Shown here piece after piece: positions 35,802 through 46,004 of a stretch of 64,000 nt of DNA. This DNA comes from Spirosoma pollinicola (GTDB lineage Bacteria > Bacteroidota > Bacteroidia > Cytophagales > Spirosomataceae): positions 2,767,027 through 2,831,026 of the forward strand of contig NZ_CP025096.1 in NCBI RefSeq assembly GCF_002831565.1. The letters run 5' to 3'. Each line of letters opens with the position of its first letter. The stretch's first letter is position 1. The notes beneath the pieces are model-generated. The model had not been told where the DNA came from and searched no databases. It saw only the letters and a list, made by a program, of their open reading frames with translations. The position numbers were made by a program, and so were the translations under genes.

Positions 35802-37439
35802 TTACATATCGAAAAGAATCCGGGTTGGGTCTTCCAGAATCTGTTTTACGCGAACCAGGAAGCTAACGGACTCTTTACCGTCAATAATGCGGTGATCGTA
35901 CGATAAGGCTACGTACATAATTGGTCGAATCACGATCTCCCCATTGACTACCACGGCGCGTTCAACGATGTTGTGCATACCTAAGATAGCCGATTGTGGC
36001 GCGTTAATGATAGGTGTCGACAGCATTGAGCCGAAGGTCCCACCATTCGTGATCGTGAACGTCCCACCCGTCATTTGCTCGATTGTCAGCTTATTGTCGC
36101 GGGCCAGACCTGCCAGACGTACAACCTCTTTTTCAATTTGTGCAAAGCTTAATTGCTCGGCATTGCGAATAACGGGAACTACCAGACCCCGATCAGACGA
36201 AACGGCAATTGAAATATCACAAAAATCGTTGAAGACCATTTGGTCTCCGTCGATCTGGGCGTTCACAGCCGGGAAGTCTTTCAGGGCAATGCAAACCGCC
36301 TTTGTGAAGAAGGACATAAAGCCAAGCCCGACGCCGTTTTTCTCTTTGAATTTCTCTTTGAATTTATTCCGCAGATCCATGATCGGCTTCATGTCCACCT
36401 CGTTGAAGGTAGTCAGCATAGCCGTTTCGTTTTTAACAGCCACCAAACGACGGGCAATTGTCCGGCGAAGAGACGTCATTTTTTCACGACGCTGATTACG
36501 GCTACCCGGTACGGCTGGAGCTGCCGGAGTGGGAGCTGGTGCCGCAGGTTTCGCTGCGGCTGGCTGTGGAGCCGGGGTACTCGCCGGAGCGGCTGGTGCC
36601 GGAGCAGGCGATGCTTTTATCGCATCTTCTTTTGTCAAACGTCCGCCAACGCCCGAACCCTGAACCTGCTGGGCATTAATGCCTTTTTCGTCCAAGATTT
36701 TGGCCGCTGCCGGCGATGGGTAATGAGCAGCATACCCATTGCCATTTTGTCCATTGGTTGCCGCTTCGGGCGCTGGTGCGCTCGTTGCGGGTTGAGGAGC
36801 AGGTGTACCAGCCGGAGCGGCTGCCGCAGCCCCTACTTCAATTTTAGCGATCAGTGCCCCAATTGCCAGTGTTTCGCCAGCTTCGGCCACAATACGGAGA
36901 ATCCCGGCCGCTTCGGCAGGAAGTTCGAATGTGGCTTTATCCGATTCAAGTTCGCAGAGAACTTCGTCCAATGCAACCTGATCCCCGTCTTTTTTGCTCC
37001 AGGAGGCAATCGTTACTTCGGTAACAGACTCGCCAACAGCCGGAACTTTCATCTCAATAACACTGGTGGCTGCCTGTGCAACAGGAGCCTGTGCTGGTTC
37101 GGCTACAGATTGTAAGGCAGGCGCAGGCTGTGGCGCTGGCGCAGCCGCAACAGGTGCTTCTACCGCAGCTGGTTCGGCGGCAGGGGCAGGGCTTGGGGCG
37201 TTACCACCATCGTCAATCTTACAAATGCTGGCTCCAATAGGCAATACATCACCTTCCTGTGCCAGAATATGCAGAATACCATCGGCTTCGGCCGTTAATT
37301 CGAACGTAGCTTTGTCGGAGTCAAGTCCGCAAAGTACATCGTCCATTTTTACGTGATCACCTTCTTTCTTGTACCAGGTGCCAACGGTTACTTCGGTAAT
37401 GGATTCCCCCACAGGAGGGATTTTCATGTCAACGGCCAT
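35802..37439 (-). CDS. sucB: 2-oxoglutarate dehydrogenase E2 (dihydrolipoamide succinyltransferase) with two lipoyl domains
   Basis: Protein of 545 residues. Two lipoyl domains occur in tandem: [10 protein letters not shown] with lipoyl Lys42 and [10 protein letters not shown] with Lys167, joined by an Ala/Pro linker. Then comes an E3-binding domain ([28 protein letters not shown]), a second Ala/Pro linker, and the catalytic domain (about 310-545) with the active-site DHRIIDG (His516, Asp520). Usual E2o has one lipoyl domain; two is unusual for it but seen in Bacteroidota. It forms the core of the complex that makes succinyl-CoA. It follows sucA on the minus strand by 109 bases. Confidence 0.93.
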   Translation of the reverse strand: MAVDMKIPPVGESITEVTVGTWYKKEGDHVKMDDVLCGLDSDKATFELTAEADGILHILAQEGDVLPIGASICKIDDGGNAPSPAPAAEPAAVEAPVAAAPAPQPAPALQSVAEPAQAPVAQAATSVIEMKVPAVGESVTEVTIASWSKKDGDQVALDEVLCELESDKATFELPAEAAGILRIVAEAGETLAIGALIAKIEVGAAAAAPAGTPAPQPATSAPAPEAATNGQNGNGYAAHYPSPAAAKILDEKGINAQQVQGSGVGGRLTKEDAIKASPAPAPAAPASTPAPQPAAAKPAAPAPTPAAPAVPGSRNQRREKMTSLRRTIARRLVAVKNETAMLTTFNEVDMKPIMDLRNKFKEKFKEKNGVGLGFMSFFTKAVCIALKDFPAVNAQIDGDQMVFNDFCDISIAVSSDRGLVVPVIRNAEQLSFAQIEKEVVRLAGLARDNKLTIEQMTGGTFTITNGGTFGSMLSTPIINAPQSAILGMHNIVERAVVVNGEIVIRPIMYVALSYDHRIIDGKESVSFLVRVKQILEDPTRILFDM

Positions 37440-37451
37440 AATAATTAGTCG

Positions 37452-37529
37452 GTAAGTCAGTAAGTCGATAAGTCAGTAAGTCAGTTGTGAATGCGTCAGC
37501 CTTACTGACTTATCGACTTACTGACTTAC
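37452..37529. repeat. Inverted pair built of tandem 8-base units, between sucA and sucB
   Basis: Perfect 29-base arms at 37452-37480 and 37501-37529. Each arm is made of TAAGTCAG/TAAGTCGA units in tandem (about four). The hairpin lies inside the sucA-sucB transcript and could affect read-through or RNA processing. Confidence 0.7.
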
Positions 37530-37548
37530 TAACTCACTAACTATTTTT

Positions 37549-40347
37549 TTATTCAAACGCTCTCCGAACGATGTCGGCTTGTTCCTGAGAATGTATTTTT
37601 GGGTAACCGGTTGCGGGTGAAGCCGCGGCTTTACGCGAAATAACCGGGTAATGCAGCCCGATACGTAACAGATACGTCCAGTAACCCATGTTTTCGGGTT
37701 CTTCCTGTACCCAGAAGACTTCGGCTTTTTTGTACTTTGCCAGTACGGCATCCAGCTGTGTTTTCGACAGTGGAGCAAGTTGCTCCAGCCGCACGATAGC
37801 CACATCATCACGCTGATCGGTTTGTTGTTTGTCGAGCAGGTCATAATAGACTTTACCCGTACAAAGCAGCACCCGTTTCACTTTTTTCGCCTGTGCGTAG
37901 CTATCATCGATGATTTCCTGGAACGAGCCTGTTGTCAGGTCTTCCAGTGGCGAAACGCATTTTGGATGACGTAGCAGTGATTTTGGCGACATGATCACCA
38001 GTGGTTTTCGGAAATCCCACACCAACTGACGACGCATGATATGGAATAGATTGGCAGGCGTAGTAATGTTAGCCACCACCATATTATAATCGGCATACAA
38101 CTGCAAATATCGCTCAGGGCGGGCGTTGGAGTGCTCCGGTCCCTGACCCTCATAGCCGTGGGGGAGCAACATAGTCACGCCATTCTGAATACCCCATTTC
38201 GACTCACCAGCCGCAATGAACTGATCAATGATCAATTGAGCGCCATTAGAGAAATCGCCAAACTGCGCTTCCCAGATTACCAGCGCGTGCGGGTTTGCCA
38301 TAGCATAGCCATACTCAAAACCAAGTACGCCATATTCTGACAGCAACGAGTTATAGACCTGAAACTTCTGCTGGTCGTCCTGAATGAAGTCGAGTGACGA
38401 ATATGACGCGTTCGTTTCCGAATCGTGCAGCACAGCATGGCGGTGCGAGAACGTACCCCGCTGAACATCCTGACCACTTAATCGAACCGGTTTGCCGTCG
38501 AGTAGCAGCGATCCATAAGCCAGCAACTCAGCTGTGCCCCAGTTCACCATCTTGCTGTCGGTGAGCATGGTTTGCCGGTCTTTCAGGAGCTTGTCAATCT
38601 GCTTGAGCGGCTTGAAGCCTTCCGGCAGTTTCACCAACGCTTTGCCAATGGTTTGCAGTGTTTCGGCAGAAACACCCGTTTCGGGCGATTTCTCGAAATC
38701 CTGCGGCTCGCTAAACCGAAGTTCGGCCCAATCGAGGTCAAGGCGAAGCGGCTTGTATGGAATTTCAGCCTTCTGCTTCACGCGGTCGAGCCGATCCTGC
38801 AACTGCTTTTTAAATTCCGTATCCATACGCGTTGCCAGTTCGGCATCTACATCGCCCCGTTTGATGAGCAGCTCTTTGTAGATTTCGCGTGGATTCTGGT
38901 GCTTTTCGATGATGTTGTACATCGTTGGCTGCGTAAACTTCGGCTCATCGGCTTCGTTGTGGCCGTAGCGTCGGTAGCAAACCATGTCGATAAACACATC
39001 GCGGTTAAATTTCTCCCGGAACTCAACGGCTAGCTTCGCGCAGAAAATAACCGCTTCCGGATCGTCGCCGTTAACGTGAAAAATAGGGGCGTCAATGATT
39101 TTGGCTACGTCTGAGCAATAGATCGACGAGCGGGCATCATCAAAATCGGTAGTGAAACCAATCTGGTTATTAATCACAAAATGGACGGTACCACCGGTTT
39201 TATACCCGGCCAGTTTCGCCATCTGCGTTACTTCATAAACAATACCCTGACCAGCCACGGCGGCATCACCATGAATCAGAATCGGCATGATTTTCGTGAA
39301 ATCACCCTGATATTCTTCATCGGCCTGCGCCCGGACAAATCCTTCAACAACTGGATTAACCGCTTCTAAGTGAGATGGGTTAGGCGCCAGTTTAACACTG
39401 ATTTGTTTGCCCGACTTGGTTTCGGTCAGGCTCGAATAGCCAAGATGGTATTTTACATCGCCATCGCCGTGTACCTGTTCGGGTACATTGCCTTCAAACC
39501 CGTCGAAGATAGATTCGTATGATTTGCCCAGAATATTGGCCAGGACGTTTAACCGACCCCGGTGGGCCATACCAATCATTACCTCTTCAACGCCCATATC
39601 GGCGGCTTGGCTAATGATCGTGTCCAATGCCGGGATTGTTACTTCACCGCCTTCGAGCGAGAAGCGTTTCTGTCCTAAGTATTTGGTGGCGAGGAAGTTT
39701 TCGAAAACGGTTGCTTCGTTCAGTTTTTCCAGAATACGCTTTTTCTCATCCAGCGAAGGCATGAAAACGAGCGCTTCTTTCTCAATCTTGTTCCGCAACC
39801 AGTTCTTAACATCCAGCTCGCGGATGTACATATATTCAAATCCGATGTCACCAGCGTATATTTTCCGCAGCGACTCCATGATAACCCGAAGCGTAGCGGC
39901 TCCGATACCAAGCAATTTGCCTGATTCGAACACCGTATCCAGATCCGCTTCCGACAGCGCATAATCTGGAAGATCAACGCGTGGTTGACGGTCTTTACGT
40001 TCTTTAAGTGGATTCGTCTTGGCCAGCAAGTGGCCGCGTGACCGGTATGCCTTAATGAGGCTGGCTACCGATACTTCCTTTTCTGCGTGACTGGCATCTA
40101 CCGGCTTACTGGCCGTGTTTTGTCCATTCGCTGAACCAGTTGACGAAACACCATTTGGTTTCACTGATCCGGCCGATTCACCGGAGTTGTTTCCGTTAGC
40201 TTTTTCACCGTAGGCGAGAGAAAACTCAAACCCTTTGAAAAATTGCTGCCAGCTTTCGTCAACTGTCTGTGGGTCTTGTTTATAAGACTGATAGAGTTGG
40301 TCTACGTAAGCCGCGTCGGAGTTGGCGATATATGAGTACTGATCCAT
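37549..40347 (-). CDS. sucA: 2-oxoglutarate dehydrogenase E1 component
   Basis: Protein of 932 residues, the usual E1o length. Motifs: the N-terminal E2-binding segment SYIANSDAAYVDQLYQSYK, RSRGHLLAKTNPL, GMAHRGRLNVLANIL, the thiamine-diphosphate motif HGDAAVAGQGIVYE with NNQIGFTTDF, HVNGDDPEAVIF, YRRYGHNEADEP, and the C-terminal QEEPENMGYW. It decarboxylates 2-oxoglutarate and passes the succinyl group to the lipoyl of SucB. It is first in the sucA-sucB operon; E3 is not adjacent. Cytoplasmic, TCA cycle. Confidence 0.97.
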   Translation of the reverse strand: MDQYSYIANSDAAYVDQLYQSYKQDPQTVDESWQQFFKGFEFSLAYGEKANGNNSGESAGSVKPNGVSSTGSANGQNTASKPVDASHAEKEVSVASLIKAYRSRGHLLAKTNPLKERKDRQPRVDLPDYALSEADLDTVFESGKLLGIGAATLRVIMESLRKIYAGDIGFEYMYIRELDVKNWLRNKIEKEALVFMPSLDEKKRILEKLNEATVFENFLATKYLGQKRFSLEGGEVTIPALDTIISQAADMGVEEVMIGMAHRGRLNVLANILGKSYESIFDGFEGNVPEQVHGDGDVKYHLGYSSLTETKSGKQISVKLAPNPSHLEAVNPVVEGFVRAQADEEYQGDFTKIMPILIHGDAAVAGQGIVYEVTQMAKLAGYKTGGTVHFVINNQIGFTTDFDDARSSIYCSDVAKIIDAPIFHVNGDDPEAVIFCAKLAVEFREKFNRDVFIDMVCYRRYGHNEADEPKFTQPTMYNIIEKHQNPREIYKELLIKRGDVDAELATRMDTEFKKQLQDRLDRVKQKAEIPYKPLRLDLDWAELRFSEPQDFEKSPETGVSAETLQTIGKALVKLPEGFKPLKQIDKLLKDRQTMLTDSKMVNWGTAELLAYGSLLLDGKPVRLSGQDVQRGTFSHRHAVLHDSETNASYSSLDFIQDDQQKFQVYNSLLSEYGVLGFEYGYAMANPHALVIWEAQFGDFSNGAQLIIDQFIAAGESKWGIQNGVTMLLPHGYEGQGPEHSNARPERYLQLYADYNMVVANITTPANLFHIMRRQLVWDFRKPLVIMSPKSLLRHPKCVSPLEDLTTGSFQEIIDDSYAQAKKVKRVLLCTGKVYYDLLDKQQTDQRDDVAIVRLEQLAPLSKTQLDAVLAKYKKAEVFWVQEEPENMGYWTYLLRIGLHYPVISRKAAASPATGYPKIHSQEQADIVRRAFE

Positions 40348-40575
40348 GACGGGGGCGCGTCGTTGTTATGAGCCGCAAAGGTAGCGTTTCGCCCATACAC
40401 TTGATCGCAAAATTTCTGTTTTTATTCCTATTGGCTGTTGGTAACAACCCGTTTCAGTGTACAACAACTGAAAATTAATTTTTATTGCCAAAAAATAAAT
40501 TCAAAATAAAAATTATAGACCCCTTATTCCACAAAACCAATGATTTGGCTCGGCATGGACAACCGGGTACTAACC

Positions 40576-40607
40576 AAAAAAGCCATCCCCAGTAGAGACG
40601 GCTTTTT
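40576..40607 (-). terminator. Intrinsic terminator after the SulP gene
   Basis: On the minus strand a stem AAAAAGCCGTC/GATGGCTTTTT (one G-U pair, 9-base loop) lies about 20 bases past the SulP stop and ends in a T-run. Confidence 0.7.
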
Positions 40608-40626
40608 AAATTGGGCATTCGGCAAA

Positions 40627-42255
40627 TTAAGCCAGTACTCTCTTGCGACGAGCCGCCAGCGGGTGAGCGGACATTGGCTTATGTTCATCAAGATTTATAA
40701 CATGGAAGTCGCCACCAGCCAGTTGAAAATCACGCTCGTAATTGTGCAGGTTTTCCATTACTGTATGGTCAACATACTGTGCATGGTGAAGGTCAACTGT
40801 TACATGCTGACCTGCTTCCTGCGGAATGCTATCCAGTTGCTTTTTAATTGACAGGTAGTTTGTAAACACGGCTGCTCCGTTGATTGTCAAAATATGGTGC
40901 GAACCGTTCGAAACCAGTTCTTGATCAGGATTGAACAGGTATTTCAGGGGCAAACCGAGTACTAACTGAATGATGAGCTTAGTTATAATGCCCACCGCAA
41001 TGCCAATAAGCAAATCAGTTGTCAGGGTAGCAATTATTGTAATGACAAATACAATTAATTGTTCGGCTCCCGTATGGTACATGTGACGAAACTCCTTAGG
41101 GGCAGCCAGACGGAAACCAACAGCAATCAGGATAGCAGAAAGGGCAGCTACGGGTACGAGTTTAATGAGCGGCACAAGCGCAACGACAAACAAAAGCAGG
41201 AAGCCGCCGTGAAAGAAGTTAGCCCAGCGGGTTTTGCCACCATTGGTCAGGTTTGCCGATGAACGAGCCACTTCCGAAATCATAGGTATGCCACCCAATA
41301 ATGCGGCTCCTATGTTGCCAATGCCAACGGCGGTCAAATCTTTGCTCAGGTTCGATTTACGTTTGTAAGGGTCCAACAGGTCAATAGCTTTACCCGTCAG
41401 GAGTGATTCGAGTGTGCCGATCAGGGCAAACATAGCCAGGTATTTTAACGCAATGGGTAAGCTGTCGCCAGACCAGGCACCAAAATCGGCATTGTAGGAC
41501 AGCTTAAACTCGCCAGGATTTACCAGCGGCTTAATAGCACTGTAAAGTTTTGTATCAGACAAGTGAAAATATAACCCTAGAGCAACCGCAACAACCAACA
41601 CAACCAGCGCAGAAGGAACGCGTTTGACAGCGGCACTTTTAATGTTTGGCCACGTAAAGAGAATAATCAGACTTACGATACCGATAACCGCCACGTGCCA
41701 TTCCATATGCGACAGGCTGTGAGGTACCATTGCAATTAATTCGAGGGGTTCTTTCCCTTTTAATTCCGAGGGAGCGATGCCTACCGCAAGATGAAGCTGT
41801 TTCGACATAATGATAATGCCAATAGCCGCTAACATGCCGTGTACGGCAGATAGTGGGAAGAAATCAGCTAGTTTAGCCACCTTCAACATACCCATTAGCA
41901 CTTGTACAACACCGGCTGCCACAATGACGCCCAGCGCCAGTTTCCAGCCCAAATCGTTATCGCCCTTGCCAAGTTCGTCAACGCAACCGGCAACGATCAC
42001 AATCAAACCAGCAGCCGGTCCCTTGATCGTTGGTTCTGACCCGGCAAAAAAGGCAACGACCAAGCCACCGATAATGGCCGTGAGTACGCCCATTATTGGT
42101 GGAAAATTACTGGCTGAAGCGATTCCAAGACTCAGTGGCAAGGCAATCAAGGAGACTAGAAAACCTGACAATAAATCAGACTGCCAGTTTTCTTTGAATC
42201 CGGCAAGACCTTTCGCCGGAACGAAGTGCGTAATTGGTTTTACTTGTGTATTCAT
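40627..42255 (-). CDS. SulP-family anion transporter
   Basis: Protein of 542 residues. The N-terminal 430 residues are a multi-span transporter: SLIALPLSLGIASASNFPPIMG (signature), FFAGSEPTIKGPAAGLIVIVAG, GMLAAIGIIIMSKQLHL and IGNIGAALLGGIPMISEVARSS. The C-terminal STAS domain starts near residue 445 (HHILTINGAAVFTNYLSIKKQL) and has VDLHHAQYVDHTVMENL. SulP proteins move sulfate, bicarbonate or dicarboxylates; the anion cannot be told. A terminator follows, and the gene is divergent from the large membrane protein gene. Confidence 0.9.
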   Translation of the reverse strand: MNTQVKPITHFVPAKGLAGFKENWQSDLLSGFLVSLIALPLSLGIASASNFPPIMGVLTAIIGGLVVAFFAGSEPTIKGPAAGLIVIVAGCVDELGKGDNDLGWKLALGVIVAAGVVQVLMGMLKVAKLADFFPLSAVHGMLAAIGIIIMSKQLHLAVGIAPSELKGKEPLELIAMVPHSLSHMEWHVAVIGIVSLIILFTWPNIKSAAVKRVPSALVVLVVAVALGLYFHLSDTKLYSAIKPLVNPGEFKLSYNADFGAWSGDSLPIALKYLAMFALIGTLESLLTGKAIDLLDPYKRKSNLSKDLTAVGIGNIGAALLGGIPMISEVARSSANLTNGGKTRWANFFHGGFLLLFVVALVPLIKLVPVAALSAILIAVGFRLAAPKEFRHMYHTGAEQLIVFVITIIATLTTDLLIGIAVGIITKLIIQLVLGLPLKYLFNPDQELVSNGSHHILTINGAAVFTNYLSIKKQLDSIPQEAGQHVTVDLHHAQYVDHTVMENLHNYERDFQLAGGDFHVINLDEHKPMSAHPLAARRKRVLA

Positions 42256-42618
42256 TCAAATGTACGGTAGGAGTATAAGTGTCAAAAGACAGTACAACAT
42301 TCGGTCGTTAGCATTAAGCTGTTATTAAGTATGGATTAAAAAGGCATTAATAATCACCTTTTCGTTCAATTTTCGTTATATTATTTGGCATAACTGCAAT
42401 AAAGCAATAGTTTATACTTAAAACTACATATGTATTTATATTGTTATTTAGTTACATTAGGCGCTTATATAATTCTTGGAAGACCACTTTACCGTGATTG
42501 ATACAATGCTTTTTTTTTGTCTTGACGGATAGGGAGCGACTTATTCGCCGACGGTCTATCGGCTTCTCATTTGTCGATGCTTATATTTGACCATAAAATC
42601 GCGTCGTAAATCCTGCTT
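42256..42618. other. A+T-rich intergenic region between divergent genes
   Basis: This 363-base gap separates the SulP gene (minus) from the large membrane protein gene (plus). It is strongly A+T-rich from 42330 to 42520 and should hold both promoters. I see no open frame, no clear inverted repeat and no confident -33/-7 pair. Confidence 0.5.
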
Positions 42619-45600
42619 ATGCTTGTTGGTGCAGACTCTGTTTCTCAATCTACTTCCTCTACTCAACGGTGGTACCGCGTGTTAGGCATTCGGCCGGAGG
42701 AAAGTCGGACGGTAGGGTTATTTTTCATTCACAATTTCTTGTTGGGTATTGGCACAATCCTGATTTATGTGGCGGCCAATGCCATCCTGCTGGAAAATAA
42801 TCCGGAAACAAGCCTGCCTGTGGCGTATATCGCTTCGGCCATAGCTATGATTGCCGTAGGTAAGGTGTATGCCTATTATGAGCACCATCTGGTTTTACGT
42901 AGTCTGGCCGTTCGGGTACTTATGGCCGCCGTTGTCATGACTGTGGTGGTTGGTATTCTGGTTGTTTTTGGTCACTCGGTGGCGGCTGCGGTGGCGATTA
43001 TGACCGGTTATCGCCTGATTTACCTGCTGACGAATCTTGAATTCTGGGGCGTTTCGGCCGTTGTATTCGATACGCGACAGAGTAAACGACTGTTTGGCGT
43101 AATCAGCTCGGGCGATATGCCCGCCAAAGCCATTGGTGCCATCCTGGCTGCGTTGGTACATGCCCATGCCGATGTATTAAGGCTGCTTATGGTTGCATTC
43201 GGGGCGTTTCTGGCCGCCTTGTATATCCTTCAGTTAACCATTCAGTCGCACGATGTCCATGCACCCCAGGGAGCCGACCGGGTTGCCCGTCGAGAACCAT
43301 CACGGCTGGTTGGCAAGCGGTTCGGTGGCAGCGAATTGATATTTTACATGTGTTTGAGTCTGGCGGTATTAGCCGCTGTAGCCACCGAAATCGAATACAA
43401 TTTTTTCATCAATGTGAAGCACCGCTTTCATGACCAGACCGATGTTATCCGGTATGTTAGTTATGTGCTGGCTTTAACGTATGGTGTGGCTATGCTGGCC
43501 AAGCTCCTGCTATCGAGGCAGGTGCTGGATAAATTTGGTGTACAACGCTCATTATTAATGTTACCCTGGGTAGCGTTGACGGGCTTGATTATCCTCACGG
43601 TCATGCGCTATTTTGTTACCAGCGAAACCGTTCTGCTCGTATATTTTTGCGGCCTTTACCTTGTTTTTGAAGTCGTACGGCGTGCCTTATTCGATCCCGT
43701 ATTTCTGGTATTGTTTCAGCCATTATTGCCTCCGCAACGACTCAAAGGGCATACGCTGGCCAAAGGCTTGTATGAACCTATTGGCCTTGGATTTGCGGGT
43801 TTGCTGATTTTTCTGCTTCACACAACCCTAGCTTCCGGGAGCACGCCCGTCTGGATTCTGCTGCTGGTCGGGGCTGTGTGGCTGTTGCGCCATACCTACA
43901 AACGGTATCTGCATGAACTCAATGATGCCATTGGTCGTCGCTTTTTAGAACGTGATCAATTGGCAATGCCTGCGGTTGCTCAGGCGAGCCTGGTGACCCA
44001 GCTGCAAAGTACCAGACCCGACGATGTACTGACCGCCATTAGCTGGCTCGACGCACACAACCCGGCCGAATTAGCCCAGCAACTACCCGCATTGCTTACG
44101 CATACCAACGTAAATGTTCGCCGACGAACATTAGGTGCCATTGCGCATACCGACCAGAAGGTGCCGGTTCAGCAACTAACCCATATTGCGCTGACAGATG
44201 AGGAACCCACTTTACGTCAACAGGCCGCTTATTTGCTGGGTAGGCGTATCAATGCAACAACTGTCGAACTGGCTCCGCTGATTCATCATACCGACATCGC
44301 AATTCAACAGGGAGCCATAAAAGGTGTTCTGGAATTGAACCCGCATGATGCAACGGCACAGGCTATTCTGACTCAGTTAGCCAACGATAAAGACCCGGCA
44401 CGCCAGCAAATAGCCCTAAGCTTAATTGCCACACTGCACCTGAATGACCTGGCACCCCTTGTGAATGAGCGGTTGACAAGTGTGTATCCTGATGTAAAAA
44501 AGGCGGCTATTGCCGCTGCCGGTCAGGTTACCAGCGCAGGGCTAACGACGTATCTGCTTCAGAATCTTACGAACAAGGCCCTTGGCCGGGCGGTAACACA
44601 GGCGCTTAAAACGCGGGGTGCCGAAACGATTCCTGCGTTAAAGTCGGTGCAGCATGCTACCAAAGACCGGTTGACGCTGGAACGAATAGCCAGCGTTTAC
44701 GGAGCCATCAATACGCCCGAAAGTCGCCATCTGTTAAATGAACTTGCTCAACAACCCGATCTGGTGGTTCGAAGCGCAGCCTTACGAGCCTTACGTCGTT
44801 TCCCGAATGAACCCGATGATGATGCGCTGTTTCGCACCATTTTGCACGAAGAAGTTCTGCTGGCACAGCGGCTTTTGCACGGGAGTCTGACCGATGCTGA
44901 TTTAACCGATACGCTCGATTACGAACTATCGATGCTGGTGCAACGGCTGTTTGATGTGCTGATGCAGCTTTACGATTCAGAAACCATTGCCGGGGCACGA
45001 CTGGGCGTAGGGCATCCTGCCCGCGAACGTCGGGCCAATGCGCTCGAAATGCTCGATAACCTGATTCCCAGGGCTACCTATCAAACGCTGCAGGTGTTGG
45101 TAGACGACCTGCCCCGGCTCGAAAAAAATCGTATTCTCGACGTTGAACTTGGTTCATTTGATGGTGCTGAGCCTATTCGGACGTTTATCCTGCACAAAGG
45201 CGAAACTGTCTTTTCGGCCTGGACGGTTGACGTTGTGCTGCGAAGCCTGCCAGCCGATAACGCGTTGCTGGCGCGACAGGCATTGGAATCTCGTTTTGCT
45301 TCTTTATCCCCCTTGCTCATGGCTCATACTACCCATTCAATCGACCAGATTTCAGCTTACGACCGGGTTCTGTTGCTGGCTCAAACCAGCCTGTTCGCGC
45401 AAACACCCGAAAACGTACTGGCCAGTATTACGCCCATCATGAAAGAAGAGGCACACCCGGCAGGTGAGTCGATTTTCCATAAAGGCGACCTGGGTACGGG
45501 TATGTACGTTATTTACACGGGCGAAATAGCTATTCTTGATGGTGAAACCGAACTGGCCCGTTTTGGTCGGGGCGATTTCTTTGGTGAACTGGCATTACTG

Positions 45601-45786
45601 GACACCGAAGCCCGCTCGGCAACCGCCGAAGCCATTACAGATGTGCGGCTGCTGCGTATTGACCAGGACGATTTCTACGATCTGATGGAGGAACGAAGTG
45701 AGGTACTTCGTAGTATTGTCAAGAGTTTATCGGGGCGTATTCGTCGGCAAAACGAGCTGCTGACCAATCGGTCCAGCCCGCAATAA
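42619..45786 (+). CDS. Nucleotide-translocase/MFS-like membrane protein with HEAT repeats and a cNMP-binding domain
   Basis: Protein of 1055 residues in three parts. Residues 25-445 are about 12 membrane spans resembling the ADP/ATP translocase (Npt) or MFS fold: FFIHNFLLGIGTILIYVAAN, YIASAIAMIAVGKVYAYYE, GYRLIYLLTNLEFWGVSAVV. Residues about 465-800 are helical HEAT-like repeats (VNVRRRTLGAIAHTDQKV, DIAIQQGAIKGVLELNP, VYPDVKKAAIAAAGQV). The last 120 residues are a cyclic-nucleotide-binding domain with FGELALLDTEARSATAEA, the phosphate-binding cassette. A transporter or sensor gated by a second messenger is a reasonable guess, no more. It is followed by a histidine kinase 218 bases away. Confidence 0.8.
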   Translation: MLVGADSVSQSTSSTQRWYRVLGIRPEESRTVGLFFIHNFLLGIGTILIYVAANAILLENNPETSLPVAYIASAIAMIAVGKVYAYYEHHLVLRSLAVRVLMAAVVMTVVVGILVVFGHSVAAAVAIMTGYRLIYLLTNLEFWGVSAVVFDTRQSKRLFGVISSGDMPAKAIGAILAALVHAHADVLRLLMVAFGAFLAALYILQLTIQSHDVHAPQGADRVARREPSRLVGKRFGGSELIFYMCLSLAVLAAVATEIEYNFFINVKHRFHDQTDVIRYVSYVLALTYGVAMLAKLLLSRQVLDKFGVQRSLLMLPWVALTGLIILTVMRYFVTSETVLLVYFCGLYLVFEVVRRALFDPVFLVLFQPLLPPQRLKGHTLAKGLYEPIGLGFAGLLIFLLHTTLASGSTPVWILLLVGAVWLLRHTYKRYLHELNDAIGRRFLERDQLAMPAVAQASLVTQLQSTRPDDVLTAISWLDAHNPAELAQQLPALLTHTNVNVRRRTLGAIAHTDQKVPVQQLTHIALTDEEPTLRQQAAYLLGRRINATTVELAPLIHHTDIAIQQGAIKGVLELNPHDATAQAILTQLANDKDPARQQIALSLIATLHLNDLAPLVNERLTSVYPDVKKAAIAAAGQVTSAGLTTYLLQNLTNKALGRAVTQALKTRGAETIPALKSVQHATKDRLTLERIASVYGAINTPESRHLLNELAQQPDLVVRSAALRALRRFPNEPDDDALFRTILHEEVLLAQRLLHGSLTDADLTDTLDYELSMLVQRLFDVLMQLYDSETIAGARLGVGHPARERRANALEMLDNLIPRATYQTLQVLVDDLPRLEKNRILDVELGSFDGAEPIRTFILHKGETVFSAWTVDVVLRSLPADNALLARQALESRFASLSPLLMAHTTHSIDQISAYDRVLLLAQTSLFAQTPENVLASITPIMKEEAHPAGESIFHKGDLGTGMYVIYTGEIAILDGETELARFGRGDFFGELALLDTEARSATAEAITDVRLLRIDQDDFYDLMEERSEVLRSIVKSLSGRIRRQNELLTNRSSPQ

Positions 45787-46004
45787 TCGCATTCGCATCT
45801 GAATACGTAAATGAGCAATGAAAAATTGATAATGAACCGCGCGGGTGGCCATGTGTAATAATTGACTGATTTTTAGTTTAAAATTCATTATTCATTGTTT
45901 ATTCTACATTTGCTTATGTTAGTAGCATCAACGCTGGTTAGCGGTTGCAGGACAGTTTTTTGATAAGCCTTGTCAGTTAATAATTTCTTTCGTTGACTTG
46001 TCGT

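Noticed and set aside
36240-37115. 291-codon plus-strand open frame
   Set aside because: It is antisense to the Ala/Pro-rich sucB coding sequence and its protein is low-complexity Cys/Arg/Ser; a shadow frame.
38545-38565. A match to the family A REP (CATCTTGCTGTCGGTG) inside sucA
   Set aside because: It is half a hairpin only and encodes a conserved part of SucA (LTDSKMVNWG), so it is a chance match.
45812-45905. Possible A+T inverted repeat before the histidine kinase (CAATGAA...TTCATTATTCATTG)
   Set aside because: The arms match only in short pieces with gaps. It may be a worn member of the eno-type repeats but is too weak to annotate.
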